From an uncultured Chryseobacterium sp. (GTDB taxonomy: Bacteria > Bacteroidota > Bacteroidia > Flavobacteriales > Weeksellaceae): a stretch of DNA of 64,000 nt. Shown here piece by piece: positions 1 through 8,842 of the stretch. A program made the translations under genes and the position numbers. Position 1 is the first letter of the stretch, and every line of letters begins with the position of its first letter. Below the pieces are notes generated by a model. That model saw nothing but the letters and a program-made list of their open reading frames with translations, did not search any database and was not told the DNA's origin. The stretch lies in contig CAJYRQ010000032.1 in assembly GCA_913777465.1 (NCBI GenBank), positions 1 to 64,000 on the forward strand, in the 5' to 3' direction.

Positions 1-156
1 TAAGTACTCAGTCTCAATTAGTTTACATTATTAAAAAATATTTAAATATTTGAAAATAAATATTTTAAGTAAAAAATGAGGCAAATATTAATATAAACTA
101 TATAAATATGGGTACTTACCAACTTAAAATACATTATTAACTTTAAATTTTACATT

Positions 157-984
157 ATGAAAAGCACTTTACTTTCTACCATCTGTGGTCTTTTTGTTTC
201 AATGCTTACCTTTGGACAGACCAGTACAGAACAATTTGAGACAGAATCCAACGGAAGCTCAAGCTTTACGGATAACGGCGTAATCTTTAATATTCTGTCA
301 ATTGTTAATACTTATAAAGTATCTGGAGCCAATCCTACCGCAGGATGGAACGGGACTGCCGTTGACAACAGGTTTATCGATAATTCCGGGACCGGAAATC
401 AGTCTGCCGGAACATCATTCAGTATCAAAACGACCTCCAACCTATTTAAAGTAAACCGATTCTGGGTGTCTGCCGCCGCAGCAAACGGTACATTAGGTGT
501 TGCTGGTACACTCACCATTACAGGAAAACTATCCGGAGTAACCAAATTTACCCAAACCAAAACGGTAGGTTTTACCTCAACGACAGCTACGGCTAACGGT
601 TATACGTTAATTGACATGACCAACCTTAACGGCCAAAATTACAGCAACCTGGTCATTGATCAGCTGCAGATTACGGCCGGAGGAAATTTCCAGTATCTTA
701 AATTCGATGCCTTTACATGGGTAAAAGACAGCAACATCGTTCTTGCAGCCAATGATGTGACATCTTCCAAGAAAGCAAATCATCTGTATCCTAATCCTAC
801 CACCGGTCCCCTCACTATTGAAGCGGTGGAAAATGCCAGGTTTAACGTTTACGGCGAAGCCGGACAACTGGTAAAAACGATTGAAGCTAAAAAAGGGACA
901 ACCCAGGCAGATATTACGGAACTTCCGAGAGGAGTTTATATGATAAAATCGACCTCAGAAGCTTACAAAATTATCAAGCAATAA
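157..984 (+). CDS. T9SS type A sorting domain protein (collar-cluster flanking paralog 1)
   Basis: A 275-residue exported protein of unknown function. Residues 1-20 are a signal peptide ending near TFGQ. The middle is a Ser/Thr/Asn/Gly-rich beta-type domain that includes GWNGTAVDNRFIDN. From about residue 210 there is a T9SS sorting domain with LYPNPTTGPL and a terminal GVYMIKSTSEAYKIIKQ, so the protein should cross the outer membrane through T9SS. It is clearly paralogous to the product of 3270-4097, with equal length and shared motifs throughout. The two flank three tail-collar genes. A strong terminator follows at 1079-1115. The core fold is not recognised. Confidence 0.85.
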   Translation: MKSTLLSTICGLFVSMLTFGQTSTEQFETESNGSSSFTDNGVIFNILSIVNTYKVSGANPTAGWNGTAVDNRFIDNSGTGNQSAGTSFSIKTTSNLFKVNRFWVSAAAANGTLGVAGTLTITGKLSGVTKFTQTKTVGFTSTTATANGYTLIDMTNLNGQNYSNLVIDQLQITAGGNFQYLKFDAFTWVKDSNIVLAANDVTSSKKANHLYPNPTTGPLTIEAVENARFNVYGEAGQLVKTIEAKKGTTQADITELPRGVYMIKSTSEAYKIIKQ

Positions 985-1529
985 GTTTTTATGATCAACC
1001 GATTGCCTTAACAGCTGCTTTTAAAATAACGCAGTGTTTGTGACGGTTAATACTTGTGATAGAATCTTTTATAAACAGAATTGCCCAAAAAAGCGAGACG
1101 CTTTTTTGGGCAATTTAATTTACAGAAAGGAAATACACCTTACCATTCAAACGAAATCTTTATAAATTTTTATTACAGGAACTTCTGATTTTTGCAGCAG
1201 CCAATGCATTTGTAACATCGCAGTGAATTAAAATGTTAAAAAATGTTAATTTAATCATAATATTTCTTACATTTGAGAATTAACCCAGCATTCCTTATTT
1301 TGAAATTCAGGTTGATTTGTTTTTAAGAATAAGCCGGATAAAGAAATATGCATATCACTTTTTGCTATCATTAGGTAGAAATACGTAATCTCAAATTTGG
1401 TATTTTCTACGCTACCTCAAAATTTGTATTTGCTGTTACTTTGGCTTGTCAATAAGACACCGATTTAAAAAATGGCGGTATCCGAAAAGCCCTAACAGAG
1501 TAGGAATCTAAACTGAAAAATATATTATC
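985..1529. other. gene-free interval with terminator and collar-gene leader
   Basis: About 545 bases with no credible gene. The left part holds the hairpin at 1079-1115. The rest is AT-rich leader for the gene at 1530, with TTTG-containing words around 1425-1445 but no clear TAnnTTTG promoter. Confidence 0.6.
1079..1115 (+). terminator. intrinsic terminator
   Basis: A perfect 17-bp stem (AATTGCCCAAAAAAGCG and its complement) with a 3-base loop, followed by TTAATTT. It lies 95 bases after the stop of the first T9SS protein and separates it from the collar genes. Confidence 0.85.
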
Positions 1530-2078
1530 ATGGACGAAGAATTAATGGGAGTTATCAAGATGTTTGCCGGAAATTTCGCACCTCGAGGCTACATGTTTTG
1601 TAATGGTGCTCTTTTAAACATTTCGCAAAATCAGGCTCTTTTTTCCATCATTGGAAACATCTATGGCGGAGATGGAAGAACAACTTTTGCTCTTCCTAAT
1701 CTTAACGGACGTGCACCGTTTGGCGCAGGAAATTCTACTACAGGAAAAAGTATTAATTTAGGGGAAGCAGCCGGAACCCCTCAGGTTACATTATTGTCCG
1801 GCAACCTTCCAAGTTTTATCAGCCAGCTGAGAGTAGCCAATACCAATGCCAACAGTGCTACGCCTACGGCTTCATCATCAATCGCAATCACCGGCATCCC
1901 GAACGGAAGACAGTTTGATCCGGTTCCAAGCTTTTTAGACGGCAATCCGGATACAGCTATTAATCCAAATTCAGTCACTTTTACAGGACAAAACATCCCG
2001 GTAAATACCATGCCGCCATATTTGGGAATGAATTACATTATCTGCGTTCAGGGTATTTATCCTCAAAAACCGGACTAA
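1530..2078 (+). CDS. phage tail collar domain protein, microcystin-dependent-like, copy 1
   Basis: A 182-residue protein beginning MDEELMGVIKMFAGNFAPRG with the CNG motif and YGGDGRTTFALPNLNGR. This is the signature of the phage tail collar domain found in tail fibres and in bacterial microcystin-dependent (Mdp) proteins. No signal peptide or membrane segment is visible. The C-terminus ends with PYLGMNYIICVQGIYP, also typical. It is the first of three tandem paralogs spaced 34-38 bases apart and probably co-transcribed. No other phage gene is nearby, so this is probably a host accessory protein. Its role is unknown. Confidence 0.85.
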   Translation: MDEELMGVIKMFAGNFAPRGYMFCNGALLNISQNQALFSIIGNIYGGDGRTTFALPNLNGRAPFGAGNSTTGKSINLGEAAGTPQVTLLSGNLPSFISQLRVANTNANSATPTASSSIAITGIPNGRQFDPVPSFLDGNPDTAINPNSVTFTGQNIPVNTMPPYLGMNYIICVQGIYPQKPD

Positions 2079-2115
2079 ACTTTAAATTCTATAATTAATA
2101 ATTAAAATCTAAATC

Positions 2116-2661
2116 ATGGACGAAGAACTAATAGGAACCATAAAAATGTTTGCAGGAACCTTTGCACCAAGAAACTACATGTTTTGCAACGGCGCATTGC
2201 TAAGTATTGCACAGAATACAGCTCTTTTCTCTATTCTCGGTACAACCTACGGAGGAGACGGCAGAACAACGTTCGCCCTGCCTAATCTTAACGGACGTGC
2301 GCCATTCGGTACAGGAAATTCTGCTACAGGAAAAAGTATTAATTTAGGGGAAGCAGACGGAGCTCCGAAAACGACTTTGATGTCTAGTAACCTGCCCAGC
2401 TTTGCCAGCCAGCTAAAAGTAGTCAATACCAATGCCAACAGCCCTACGCCTACGGCTTCATCATCAATCGCAATCACCGGCATCCCGAATGGAAGACAGT
2501 TCGATCCGATTCCAAGTTTTGTAGATAGTACCCCTGATACGGCTATTAATCAAACGTCAGTAACTTTTACAGGACAAAATGTTCCGATGAATACTATGCC
2601 CCCTTATCTTGGGATGAACTACATAATCTGCGTTTACGGTCTCTATCCTTCGCGGCCTTAA
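2116..2661 (+). CDS. phage tail collar domain protein, microcystin-dependent-like, copy 2
   Basis: A 181-residue second copy with the same layout: MDEELIGTIKMFAG start, CNGALLSIAQN, YGGDGRTTFALPNLNGR and closing PYLGMNYIICV. It is closest to copies 1 and 3, and a C-terminal half segment around 2425-2510 is almost base-identical in all three genes. Intergenic spacers are AT-only leaders (AATTAAAATCT type). Divergence is concentrated in loops near residues 66-90 and 130-150, which would suit variable surface loops on a shared scaffold. Function is not known. Confidence 0.85.
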   Translation: MDEELIGTIKMFAGTFAPRNYMFCNGALLSIAQNTALFSILGTTYGGDGRTTFALPNLNGRAPFGTGNSATGKSINLGEADGAPKTTLMSSNLPSFASQLKVVNTNANSPTPTASSSIAITGIPNGRQFDPIPSFVDSTPDTAINQTSVTFTGQNVPMNTMPPYLGMNYIICVYGLYPSRP

Positions 2662-2694
2662 TCTTTTAGTATTAACAATTAAAATTTTATCATT

Positions 2695-3240
2695 ATGGAC
2701 GAAGAACTAATAGGAACCATAAAAATGTTTGCAGGAAATTTTGCTCCTCAAGGCTATATGTTGTGTAACGGTGCTCTTTTAAGCATTGCGCAAAATCAGG
2801 TTCTTTATTCGCTGATCGGAACAACCTACGGAGGAGACGGAAGAACAACTTTTGCCCTACCTAACCTTAACGGACGCATGCCCATCGGTACAGGAAACAC
2901 AGCCGGAGGACAACAGGTCATATTAGGTGAAGCAGCCGGAAGTCCAAAAACGACCCTGCTATCTATTAACCTTCCAAGTTTTACCAGCCAGCTGAGAGTA
3001 GCCAATACCAATGCCAACAGCCCTACGCCTACTGCCTCATCATCAATCGCAATCACCGGCATCCCGAACGGAAGACAGTTTGATCCGGTTCCAAGTTTTG
3101 TAGACAGTGCTCCCAATTCCATGCTCAACCCGGCTTCGGTAACTTTTACAGGGCAGAATCTTCCAATAAACACCATGCCTCCATACCTGGGAATGAACTA
3201 CATCATTTGTGTTCAGGGAATTTACCCGTCACGACCGTAA
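2695..3240 (+). CDS. phage tail collar domain protein, microcystin-dependent-like, copy 3
   Basis: A 181-residue third copy. Compared with the others it has MLCNGALL instead of MFCNGALL and a distinct loop (NTAGGQQVILGE) where copies 1 and 2 have NSTTGKSINLGE-like text. The end (IYPSRP) matches copy 2. The gene stops 29 bases before the T9SS paralog at 3270, so the four genes may form one transcript. No export signal is visible. Confidence 0.85.
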   Translation: MDEELIGTIKMFAGNFAPQGYMLCNGALLSIAQNQVLYSLIGTTYGGDGRTTFALPNLNGRMPIGTGNTAGGQQVILGEAAGSPKTTLLSINLPSFTSQLRVANTNANSPTPTASSSIAITGIPNGRQFDPVPSFVDSAPNSMLNPASVTFTGQNLPINTMPPYLGMNYIICVQGIYPSRP

Positions 3241-3269
3241 AACCTAAAAACAACCTAAATATTAAAACT

Positions 3270-4097
3270 ATGAAACGTACTACTATTTTTGCCATCTGTA
3301 GTCTGCTCATTTCTACTTTGTCATTTGCGCAGACCAGTACAGAGCAGTTTGAAACCGAATCTGTAGGATCTGCAAGTTTTACAGACAACGGTGTTATATT
3401 CAATATAATTTCGAATGTTGCCACATTTGATATTTTTTCCTTACCCAGCGGAGGGTGGAACGGAACAGCAGTGGATAACAGATTTATAGACAATACAGGA
3501 ACTGCTACGTCAGCATTTGCAAATGCTTCTTTCAGCATAAAAACAACTTCAAATTTGTTTAAAGCAAGCCGATTCTGGATCTATACGGCTAACGCATTCA
3601 GTAACCAGAATAGTGCCGGAACCCTTACCATTACAGGAACACTTTCCGGAGTAACCAAATTTACACAGACAAAAACTACAGGTTTTGCCACTTCGATAGG
3701 TTCTACCAACGGATATGCTCTGGTTGATCTCACGAATCTCAATGGCCAGAATTATTCCAACATCGTTATCGATCAGCTTACCTTAACCCTCGGAGGAGAT
3801 TTCCGTTATATGGCTGTTGATGCTTTTACCTGGGTAAAAGACAGCGGAATCGTACTTTCTGCCACGGATGTAAAGGCCTCTAAAAAAGAAACAGGTATTT
3901 ATCCAAATCCAACTACAGGACCGATCTCGATTAAAGCTGCCAACAGCGGAAAATACGAAGTATACAGCCAGTCCGGGCAATTGGTAAAAACCATTGAAGC
4001 CCAGAAAGGCACAAATGAAGCTGATCTTTCGGAACTTCCAAAAGGAGTGTATACGGTAAAATCTGCTACAGAATCGCACAAGATTATTAAAAATTAA
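3270..4097 (+). CDS. T9SS type A sorting domain protein (collar-cluster flanking paralog 2)
   Basis: A 275-residue paralog of the 157-984 product. It starts at the ATG at 3270, giving MKRTTIFAICSLLISTLSFAQ as signal peptide; a longer frame open to the left would run into the collar gene and lacks a signal. The mature start TSTEQFETES is identical to paralog 1. The sorting domain starts near GIYPNPTTGP and ends SHKIIKN. It follows the collar trio by 29 bases. The shared dimensions show duplication of the cargo gene around the collar genes. Confidence 0.85.
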   Translation: MKRTTIFAICSLLISTLSFAQTSTEQFETESVGSASFTDNGVIFNIISNVATFDIFSLPSGGWNGTAVDNRFIDNTGTATSAFANASFSIKTTSNLFKASRFWIYTANAFSNQNSAGTLTITGTLSGVTKFTQTKTTGFATSIGSTNGYALVDLTNLNGQNYSNIVIDQLTLTLGGDFRYMAVDAFTWVKDSGIVLSATDVKASKKETGIYPNPTTGPISIKAANSGKYEVYSQSGQLVKTIEAQKGTNEADLSELPKGVYTVKSATESHKIIKN

Positions 4098-4173
4098 TCA
4101 GCAAACCGATCTAAAAACTAATAACCATAGAAACTTTTGAAATCATGCTGATTCTAATTGCATAAATGAGAAG

Positions 4174-4198
4174 AAATCCCCTGAACGACAGGGGATTT
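4174..4198. terminator. bidirectional terminator
   Basis: A 10-bp perfect stem (AAATCCCCTG) with loop AACGA and T-rich tracts. It sits between the plus-strand T9SS gene and the minus-strand glycosylase gene that meet here. Confidence 0.8.
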
Positions 4199-4885
4199 TT
4201 ATTTTTTTAAAGCTAAAATATATTTATCAATATACAGTTGCTTTTCCTTGGACTTATACTGCTGAATATATCTCGGATGTTCTAAAACGGTCATGTTATC
4301 AAACAGATGAGCTTCCTGGTTGATCCTGGTGATGAAATCGGCATTCTTTTTACCCATGATAAAAATTTCAGACGGATCAAGATTCAGGCTGAGGTGCTTT
4401 TTTAAGGAATCGATCATAAACTCCTTTACGGCAGCGAACAGGGCTTTGTCATCGTAATAATTGGCATTCACCCAGCCGCTTTTCGATTTCCTGACGATGG
4501 CCAGCGGGAAAGGTGAATTGATGTAAATCTCGCTGTAAAATTCTTCTGCACCGCCATATTCTGCAATCATATCATAAACGAAAACCGAGGAAACCTCATG
4601 CGTATAGGCTGAGGTCATCTTAATTCCGCAAATGCTTTCCAGCCTTTTGGTATCGGTAAACGGAACTCCGGTCACTCCCGATCCGTGACGGCTGGGATTG
4701 ATGCCCAACAGGAATTTCCGCCGGTTGGAATCATTATAATATTTACGGTAAAACTGCTGCATGACCTCCAGGGTTTCCGGATTATCAAGATACGGGTTCA
4801 TTACCATAAAATCATCCGGAAGTTTTCCGCTGTATTGAAGATTTTTATTGAATTCGATAATCTGCTCTGCAAAAGTTCCTTTCAT
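4199..4885 (-). CDS. SMUG2-type uracil-DNA glycosylase family protein (DUF4918)
   Basis: A 228-residue cytoplasmic protein of the uracil-DNA glycosylase superfamily, SMUG2/DUF4918 group. The visible motif is GINPSRHGSG followed by TGVPFTD near residues 61-78 (the active-site water-binding and uracil-stacking loop). A late HP-containing loop, VLEHPRYIQQY, corresponds to the DNA-intercalation loop. It probably removes uracil or oxidised pyrimidines from DNA. It lies 14 bases downstream of the DUF4241 gene on the same strand, so it may be co-transcribed. Exact substrate is inferred only. Confidence 0.75.
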   Translation of the reverse strand: MKGTFAEQIIEFNKNLQYSGKLPDDFMVMNPYLDNPETLEVMQQFYRKYYNDSNRRKFLLGINPSRHGSGVTGVPFTDTKRLESICGIKMTSAYTHEVSSVFVYDMIAEYGGAEEFYSEIYINSPFPLAIVRKSKSGWVNANYYDDKALFAAVKEFMIDSLKKHLSLNLDPSEIFIMGKKNADFITRINQEAHLFDNMTVLEHPRYIQQYKSKEKQLYIDKYILALKK

Positions 4886-4899
4886 GCTCCATTATTAAA

Positions 4900-5634
4900 T
4901 TAAACACCAGGGTCATTTTCTTCTTCATCACTTAATGCCAGCTCAACATCAATAAACTGAATATACAAACCGCAGATACGGTTGTTTTCGTCATAGGCAA
5001 AATAGACCGGATATCCGCCGTCGCCGAAACCGCTGGCAAACATCGGGACCTGATAAGCCGTCCCGGGAATGGTCCAGTTGATCCAGTCGCCTCCCTTCCG
5101 CTGATTATCGGGATTTGCTTCGTAACTTTTTCTGAACAGTTCCGCAAAATAATCATCATACAGGTTGTTCCCACTGAATTCTTTTACGAAACGGTCAAAA
5201 GCCGGAAGTGCTTCCGCATCGGCAATGCAGGCCAGCCCGGCATCTACATCGAACCCGAAGTAATCATCCTGCTGCACACCTTCAAGGTTTTCATTCCCGA
5301 TCAAGGCTTCCTGATAACGGACCGGTTTTTCTTCAGAAAATTTCACTCTTACCGCAGCGTACCGGTTGCCCCAGTATTCCGACTTCACTACGGCAACCGT
5401 CACCGGAAAATTTCCTTTGGGAGCTTCGGTAAAATAAGGTTTTTCACCGGCATTCAGGAACACCAGTGGATCCCTTACCAGCACTTTTCCCGTAGGAAGC
5501 GAAACCTGACCGATCTCAACCCTTTCCATAGGCAGGCCGCAAACCTCATCTGAAGTAAAATAGGTTTCCAGATCAGTAGGACAAACCAGCATATTCTTCA
5601 CTTCTTCATATTTTTCCATCCAGCTCTCGTTCAT
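4900..5634 (-). CDS. DUF4241 domain-containing protein
   Basis: A 244-residue acidic soluble protein. The N-terminal stretch with LPTGKVLVRDPLVF and the C-terminal GDGGYPVYFAYDENNRICGLYIQF fit DUF4241, a family of unknown biochemistry often found beside immunity-type genes. No signal peptide is seen. It follows the SUKH gene by 31 bases. Together they look like immunity genes without a toxin, since no polymorphic toxin is present in the window. Confidence 0.75.
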   Translation of the reverse strand: MNESWMEKYEEVKNMLVCPTDLETYFTSDEVCGLPMERVEIGQVSLPTGKVLVRDPLVFLNAGEKPYFTEAPKGNFPVTVAVVKSEYWGNRYAAVRVKFSEEKPVRYQEALIGNENLEGVQQDDYFGFDVDAGLACIADAEALPAFDRFVKEFSGNNLYDDYFAELFRKSYEANPDNQRKGGDWINWTIPGTAYQVPMFASGFGDGGYPVYFAYDENNRICGLYIQFIDVELALSDEEENDPGV

Positions 5635-5665
5635 CTGTATTGTAATTTAATTTTAATTAATAAGT

Positions 5666-6202
5666 TTATTCATGATCAAAATATTCTTCTGATTTTAATC
5701 CTTTAATGAAGGTTTCAAAGTTTTTCGCCAAGAATGTTTTCTTATAATCTGCTTCCTGGTCCACGTGTACGACTTCAGGCTCCCCTTCTTTTCCGCATCC
5801 GGAATAATCCAGCAATATCATATCGTGTCCTGCAGAAGGACAGTCACAGACATAAATTCCATCATCAGGATAGCCCCATTCTTCGATCATGAAACGACTG
5901 CCCAACTCTCCGCAAAGCGCGTAGGTTTTTTCTCTTCCGATTCCCATGATTCCGGTAATGGCAATATGATCTTCTGCCCACGAAGTGCTTTCATTTGTCG
6001 GAAAACAGCTCCTTTCCACCAACCCGCCATTCTGAATACGCATCAGTTCAATATAGGAGGCCGGCAGCTTATAACCCAGTTCCTGCTCTAACGAAAGAAT
6101 AGTTTCCTCTTCCGGAAACGGCTCGATATAATCTCTTTCCGAATAACTGCTTTCATTCCAGAAACCGGTAAAATCAAAGTCTTTGAAAAATTGTTGTTCC
6201 AT
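5666..6202 (-). CDS. SMI1/KNR4 (SUKH) family protein
   Basis: A 178-residue acidic protein with the SUKH fold signature: EETILSLEQELGYKLPASYIELMRIQNGG near residues 30-60 and a later WGYPDDGIYVCDCPSAGHDMILLDYSGCG segment. SUKH proteins commonly act as immunity proteins that bind nuclease or other toxins of contact-dependent systems. It is the first gene of a three-gene minus-strand group (SUKH, DUF4241, SMUG2-like). No toxin gene adjoins it, so an orphan or acquired immunity role is inferred. Confidence 0.8.
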   Translation of the reverse strand: MEQQFFKDFDFTGFWNESSYSERDYIEPFPEEETILSLEQELGYKLPASYIELMRIQNGGLVERSCFPTNESTSWAEDHIAITGIMGIGREKTYALCGELGSRFMIEEWGYPDDGIYVCDCPSAGHDMILLDYSGCGKEGEPEVVHVDQEADYKKTFLAKNFETFIKGLKSEEYFDHE

Positions 6203-6213
6203 AAATTAACATT

Positions 6214-6245
6214 AAAAAAAGGAGCCTCTCAAAGAAGACTCCTTA
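6214..6245 (-). terminator. paa operon terminator
   Basis: On the minus strand AAGGAGTCTTC pairs imperfectly with GAGAGGCTCCTT and is followed by seven T residues. It lies 25 bases after the paaZ stop and ends the long paa transcription unit. Confidence 0.75.
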
Positions 6246-6269
6246 TAAATTTATGAATTTTATTTTGCA

Positions 6270-8765
6270 TTATACCAGTCCGAACTGCTCGAAGTGGTGG
6301 GTAAAATGTTTTTTGTGCATCAGTTCCCACATTTCCTTGTTCAGTTTTCCGAATACGAAATTCATATGTTCAGCCTGCGGATTTTCTTTGTAATAGATCG
6401 AAAATCTTTTCAGGTTCTCCAGGAACGACTGTCTGGCAGCATCCAGATTTTTATGCTTTAGTTCCGGAAGTGAGCCATCAGCATTCAGGAACGGGGCCTG
6501 GAAGTCTTTCGGCATTTTGCGGTGGTTGTACAGGGAATCCTGCCATTTTTCAAGCTGTTCTTCAGGAGTAAAGCACCGATCGGCTTCCGGCTCACCGAGA
6601 CTTACCAGCAATCCGTGCTCCAAGTGCTCAATCATCTGCTGAGGAGACATTTTCCCCCATTGGGCAGGCGTGTTCTCCGTTAAGCCATTCAGGATTTTCT
6701 GAACATTTTTTACATTCAGGTCGATGAATGGTGATTGTTTGGCTACCAAAGTCAGGATCGTGGCTACACAAACCACTTCTTCTCTCTGGTTAATCACTTC
6801 CACCAGCCATTTCACTACCCCGGAAGGAATATTCCTTCCTTTTACACCCCGATTGATCTTTTCTTTGGCCGTTAAGTAAACGGTAATTGTATCTCCTGCA
6901 TATACCGGTTTGAAGAACGAACAGTTTTCCAGTCCGTAATTCGCGATAACCGGTCCTTTCTTTCCGGAAACGAACAGTCCTGCTGCTGCGGAGAGAATAA
7001 AATATCCGTGGGCAACTGTTTTATCGAAAATAGTACCCGTTAAGCTTGTAGCGTCAGTGTGGGCATAGAAATGATCCCATGAAACATTGGAGAAATTCAC
7101 GATATCGGCATCGGTAACGGTTCTTCCTGCTGTTTCCAGGGAATCCCCTACTTCTACCTCTTCAAAATACTTCCGGAATGGATGCTTATCGGAATATTTC
7201 TTTTCGGCACCCTGCTGGTAAACTTTGGTGATTGCCGTCAGAATATCCGGAGACCCCTGAATCGCGGTTTTCTGAAGGAAGAAATGAAGACCGTTCAGTC
7301 CGCCCATCTCCTCTCCTCCTCCGGCTCTTCCGGGACCGCCGTGCATCAGCGTGGGAAGCGGTGACCCGTGTCCGGTGCTCTCTTTGGCATTATCCCTGTT
7401 GAGGACGAAAATCCTTCCGTGTTGGGAAGCCATTCTCCATGACGTCTCAGCTACAAATTTTTCATCGTGAGAAATAATGGACCCTACCAAGCTCCCTTTT
7501 CCTCTTTTAGCCAGAGCCGCCGCTTCTTCCGCATCTTTGTAAGGCATCAGCGTAGAAACCGGTCCGAAGGCTTCGACATCATGAGAGATATTCTTTTCAA
7601 AAGGTTTATCGTTAAAGAACAATTTAGGACTCATGAATGCACCGTTTTCATAGTCGGCATCCACCAGCTCATGCTGCCCGTCATAAATCAGTTCCGTTTC
7701 CGCTTTCAGTAGATTGACTTTTCTCAGAACTTCGTCATACTGCTGTCTGCCAACCAGAGACCCCATCTTCGTTTCCCGGCTCAAGGGGTTTCCGATTTTG
7801 GTCTGGTCCAAAGCTTTCGATAAAGCCTGCTGCACATCGCCCACCAGGTTTTCAGGGACGATGATCCTTCTGATGGCCGTACATTTCTGCCCGGCCTTGG
7901 TCGTCATTTCGTTGCGGACTTCCTTGATGAATAAATCGAATTCCGGAGTTCCCGGCTTTGCTTCCAGTCCTAAGATGGAGCAGTTCAGAGAATCCGCTTC
8001 CATATTGAAACGAACGGCATTTCCCGCCACCGACGGTAAGGATTTCAGTTTTCTTCCTGTGGTTGCCGATCCGGTAAACAGTACGGAATCACCATCCTGA
8101 ACATAATCCAGGATATTTCCCGGCTCCCCGCAGACCAACTGCACCGCTCCTTCAGGCAACAGCCCGCTTTCGATCATATCCTGAAATACCGCATTTGTAA
8201 GATAGGAACCGAATGGGGAAGGCTTCACGATGGAAGGAACACCCGCCAGTAATGAAGTCGACAGTTTTTCCAGCATCCCCCAAACCGGGAAGTTATAGGC
8301 ATTGATCTGCACGGAAACCCCTTCACTCGGCGTTAGAATATGGGTCCCCAGGAAAGTCCCGTTAGCGGAAATTTTCTGCGTTTCCCCATCTAGCCAGAAC
8401 GGGGTGTTCGGAAGCATTCTTTTGGCAAGCCCGGAATAGGTAAAGAATGTCCCGAAACCTCCTTCGATATCCACCCATGAATCCACATGGGTTGCTCCCG
8501 TTTTGTAGGATAATTCGTAATATTTTTTCTTTCTTTCGAGAAGATAAAGGGCAACTTTCTTCAGCATCTCCCCACGGTCGTAGAACGTCATGGACGAAAG
8601 ATTTTTGTAGCCAACGGTTCTTCCGTAGTCCAAAGCCTGTTCGAAATTAAGCCCCTCCGTATCTGAAACGGCTACCTGCTCTCCTGTCACAGCATTATAC
8701 AGAGGAATTCCGATTCCGGTTCCTTCGATCCATTCGCCGTGGATATAATTTTTCAGTTTTTGCAT
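6270..8765 (-). CDS. paaZ: bifunctional oxepin-CoA hydrolase / 3-oxo-5,6-dehydrosuberyl-CoA semialdehyde dehydrogenase with C-terminal DinB-like extension
   Basis: An 831-residue enzyme that hydrolyses the oxepin-CoA ring and oxidises the resulting aldehyde in phenylacetate degradation. Residues 1 to about 520 are the aldehyde dehydrogenase domain: Glu256 (in FNMEADS) and Cys295 (in GQKCTAI) occupy the same numbers as the catalytic residues of E. coli PaaZ. Residues 530-680 are the MaoC-type hydratase domain with Asp564 and His569 (SWDHFYAH). E. coli PaaZ ends near residue 681. Here about 150 more residues follow, with MIEHLEH and FGKLNKEMWELMHKKHFTHHFEQFG, resembling the DUF1569/DinB four-helix family. 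It is the last gene of the operon. Confidence 0.92.
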   Translation of the reverse strand: MQKLKNYIHGEWIEGTGIGIPLYNAVTGEQVAVSDTEGLNFEQALDYGRTVGYKNLSSMTFYDRGEMLKKVALYLLERKKKYYELSYKTGATHVDSWVDIEGGFGTFFTYSGLAKRMLPNTPFWLDGETQKISANGTFLGTHILTPSEGVSVQINAYNFPVWGMLEKLSTSLLAGVPSIVKPSPFGSYLTNAVFQDMIESGLLPEGAVQLVCGEPGNILDYVQDGDSVLFTGSATTGRKLKSLPSVAGNAVRFNMEADSLNCSILGLEAKPGTPEFDLFIKEVRNEMTTKAGQKCTAIRRIIVPENLVGDVQQALSKALDQTKIGNPLSRETKMGSLVGRQQYDEVLRKVNLLKAETELIYDGQHELVDADYENGAFMSPKLFFNDKPFEKNISHDVEAFGPVSTLMPYKDAEEAAALAKRGKGSLVGSIISHDEKFVAETSWRMASQHGRIFVLNRDNAKESTGHGSPLPTLMHGGPGRAGGGEEMGGLNGLHFFLQKTAIQGSPDILTAITKVYQQGAEKKYSDKHPFRKYFEEVEVGDSLETAGRTVTDADIVNFSNVSWDHFYAHTDATSLTGTIFDKTVAHGYFILSAAAGLFVSGKKGPVIANYGLENCSFFKPVYAGDTITVYLTAKEKINRGVKGRNIPSGVVKWLVEVINQREEVVCVATILTLVAKQSPFIDLNVKNVQKILNGLTENTPAQWGKMSPQQMIEHLEHGLLVSLGEPEADRCFTPEEQLEKWQDSLYNHRKMPKDFQAPFLNADGSLPELKHKNLDAARQSFLENLKRFSIYYKENPQAEHMNFVFGKLNKEMWELMHKKHFTHHFEQFGLV

Positions 8766-8777
8766 AAAATTTAATTT

Positions 8778-8842
8778 AACAATGTATCAATATAACAGTT
8801 TACCAATTGTTACATTTTTACATTTATATACTGTTACATTTA
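8778..8842. repeat. inverted octamer array, esterase-paaZ gap
   Basis: CAATGTAT, CAATATAA and CAGTTTAC units face TTGTTACATTT-type units, so the transcript could fold into an imperfect hairpin. The array reaches the esterase stop codon at 8840-8842. Confidence 0.75.

Noticed and set aside
1530-3240. Prophage remnant based on tail-collar domains
   Set aside because: No capsid, terminase, integrase or other tail gene is nearby, and collar domains are common in host proteins of this type.
4900-6202. Complete toxin-immunity pair
   Set aside because: Only immunity-type proteins are present; no toxin, secretion marker or Rhs/PT repeat is seen.
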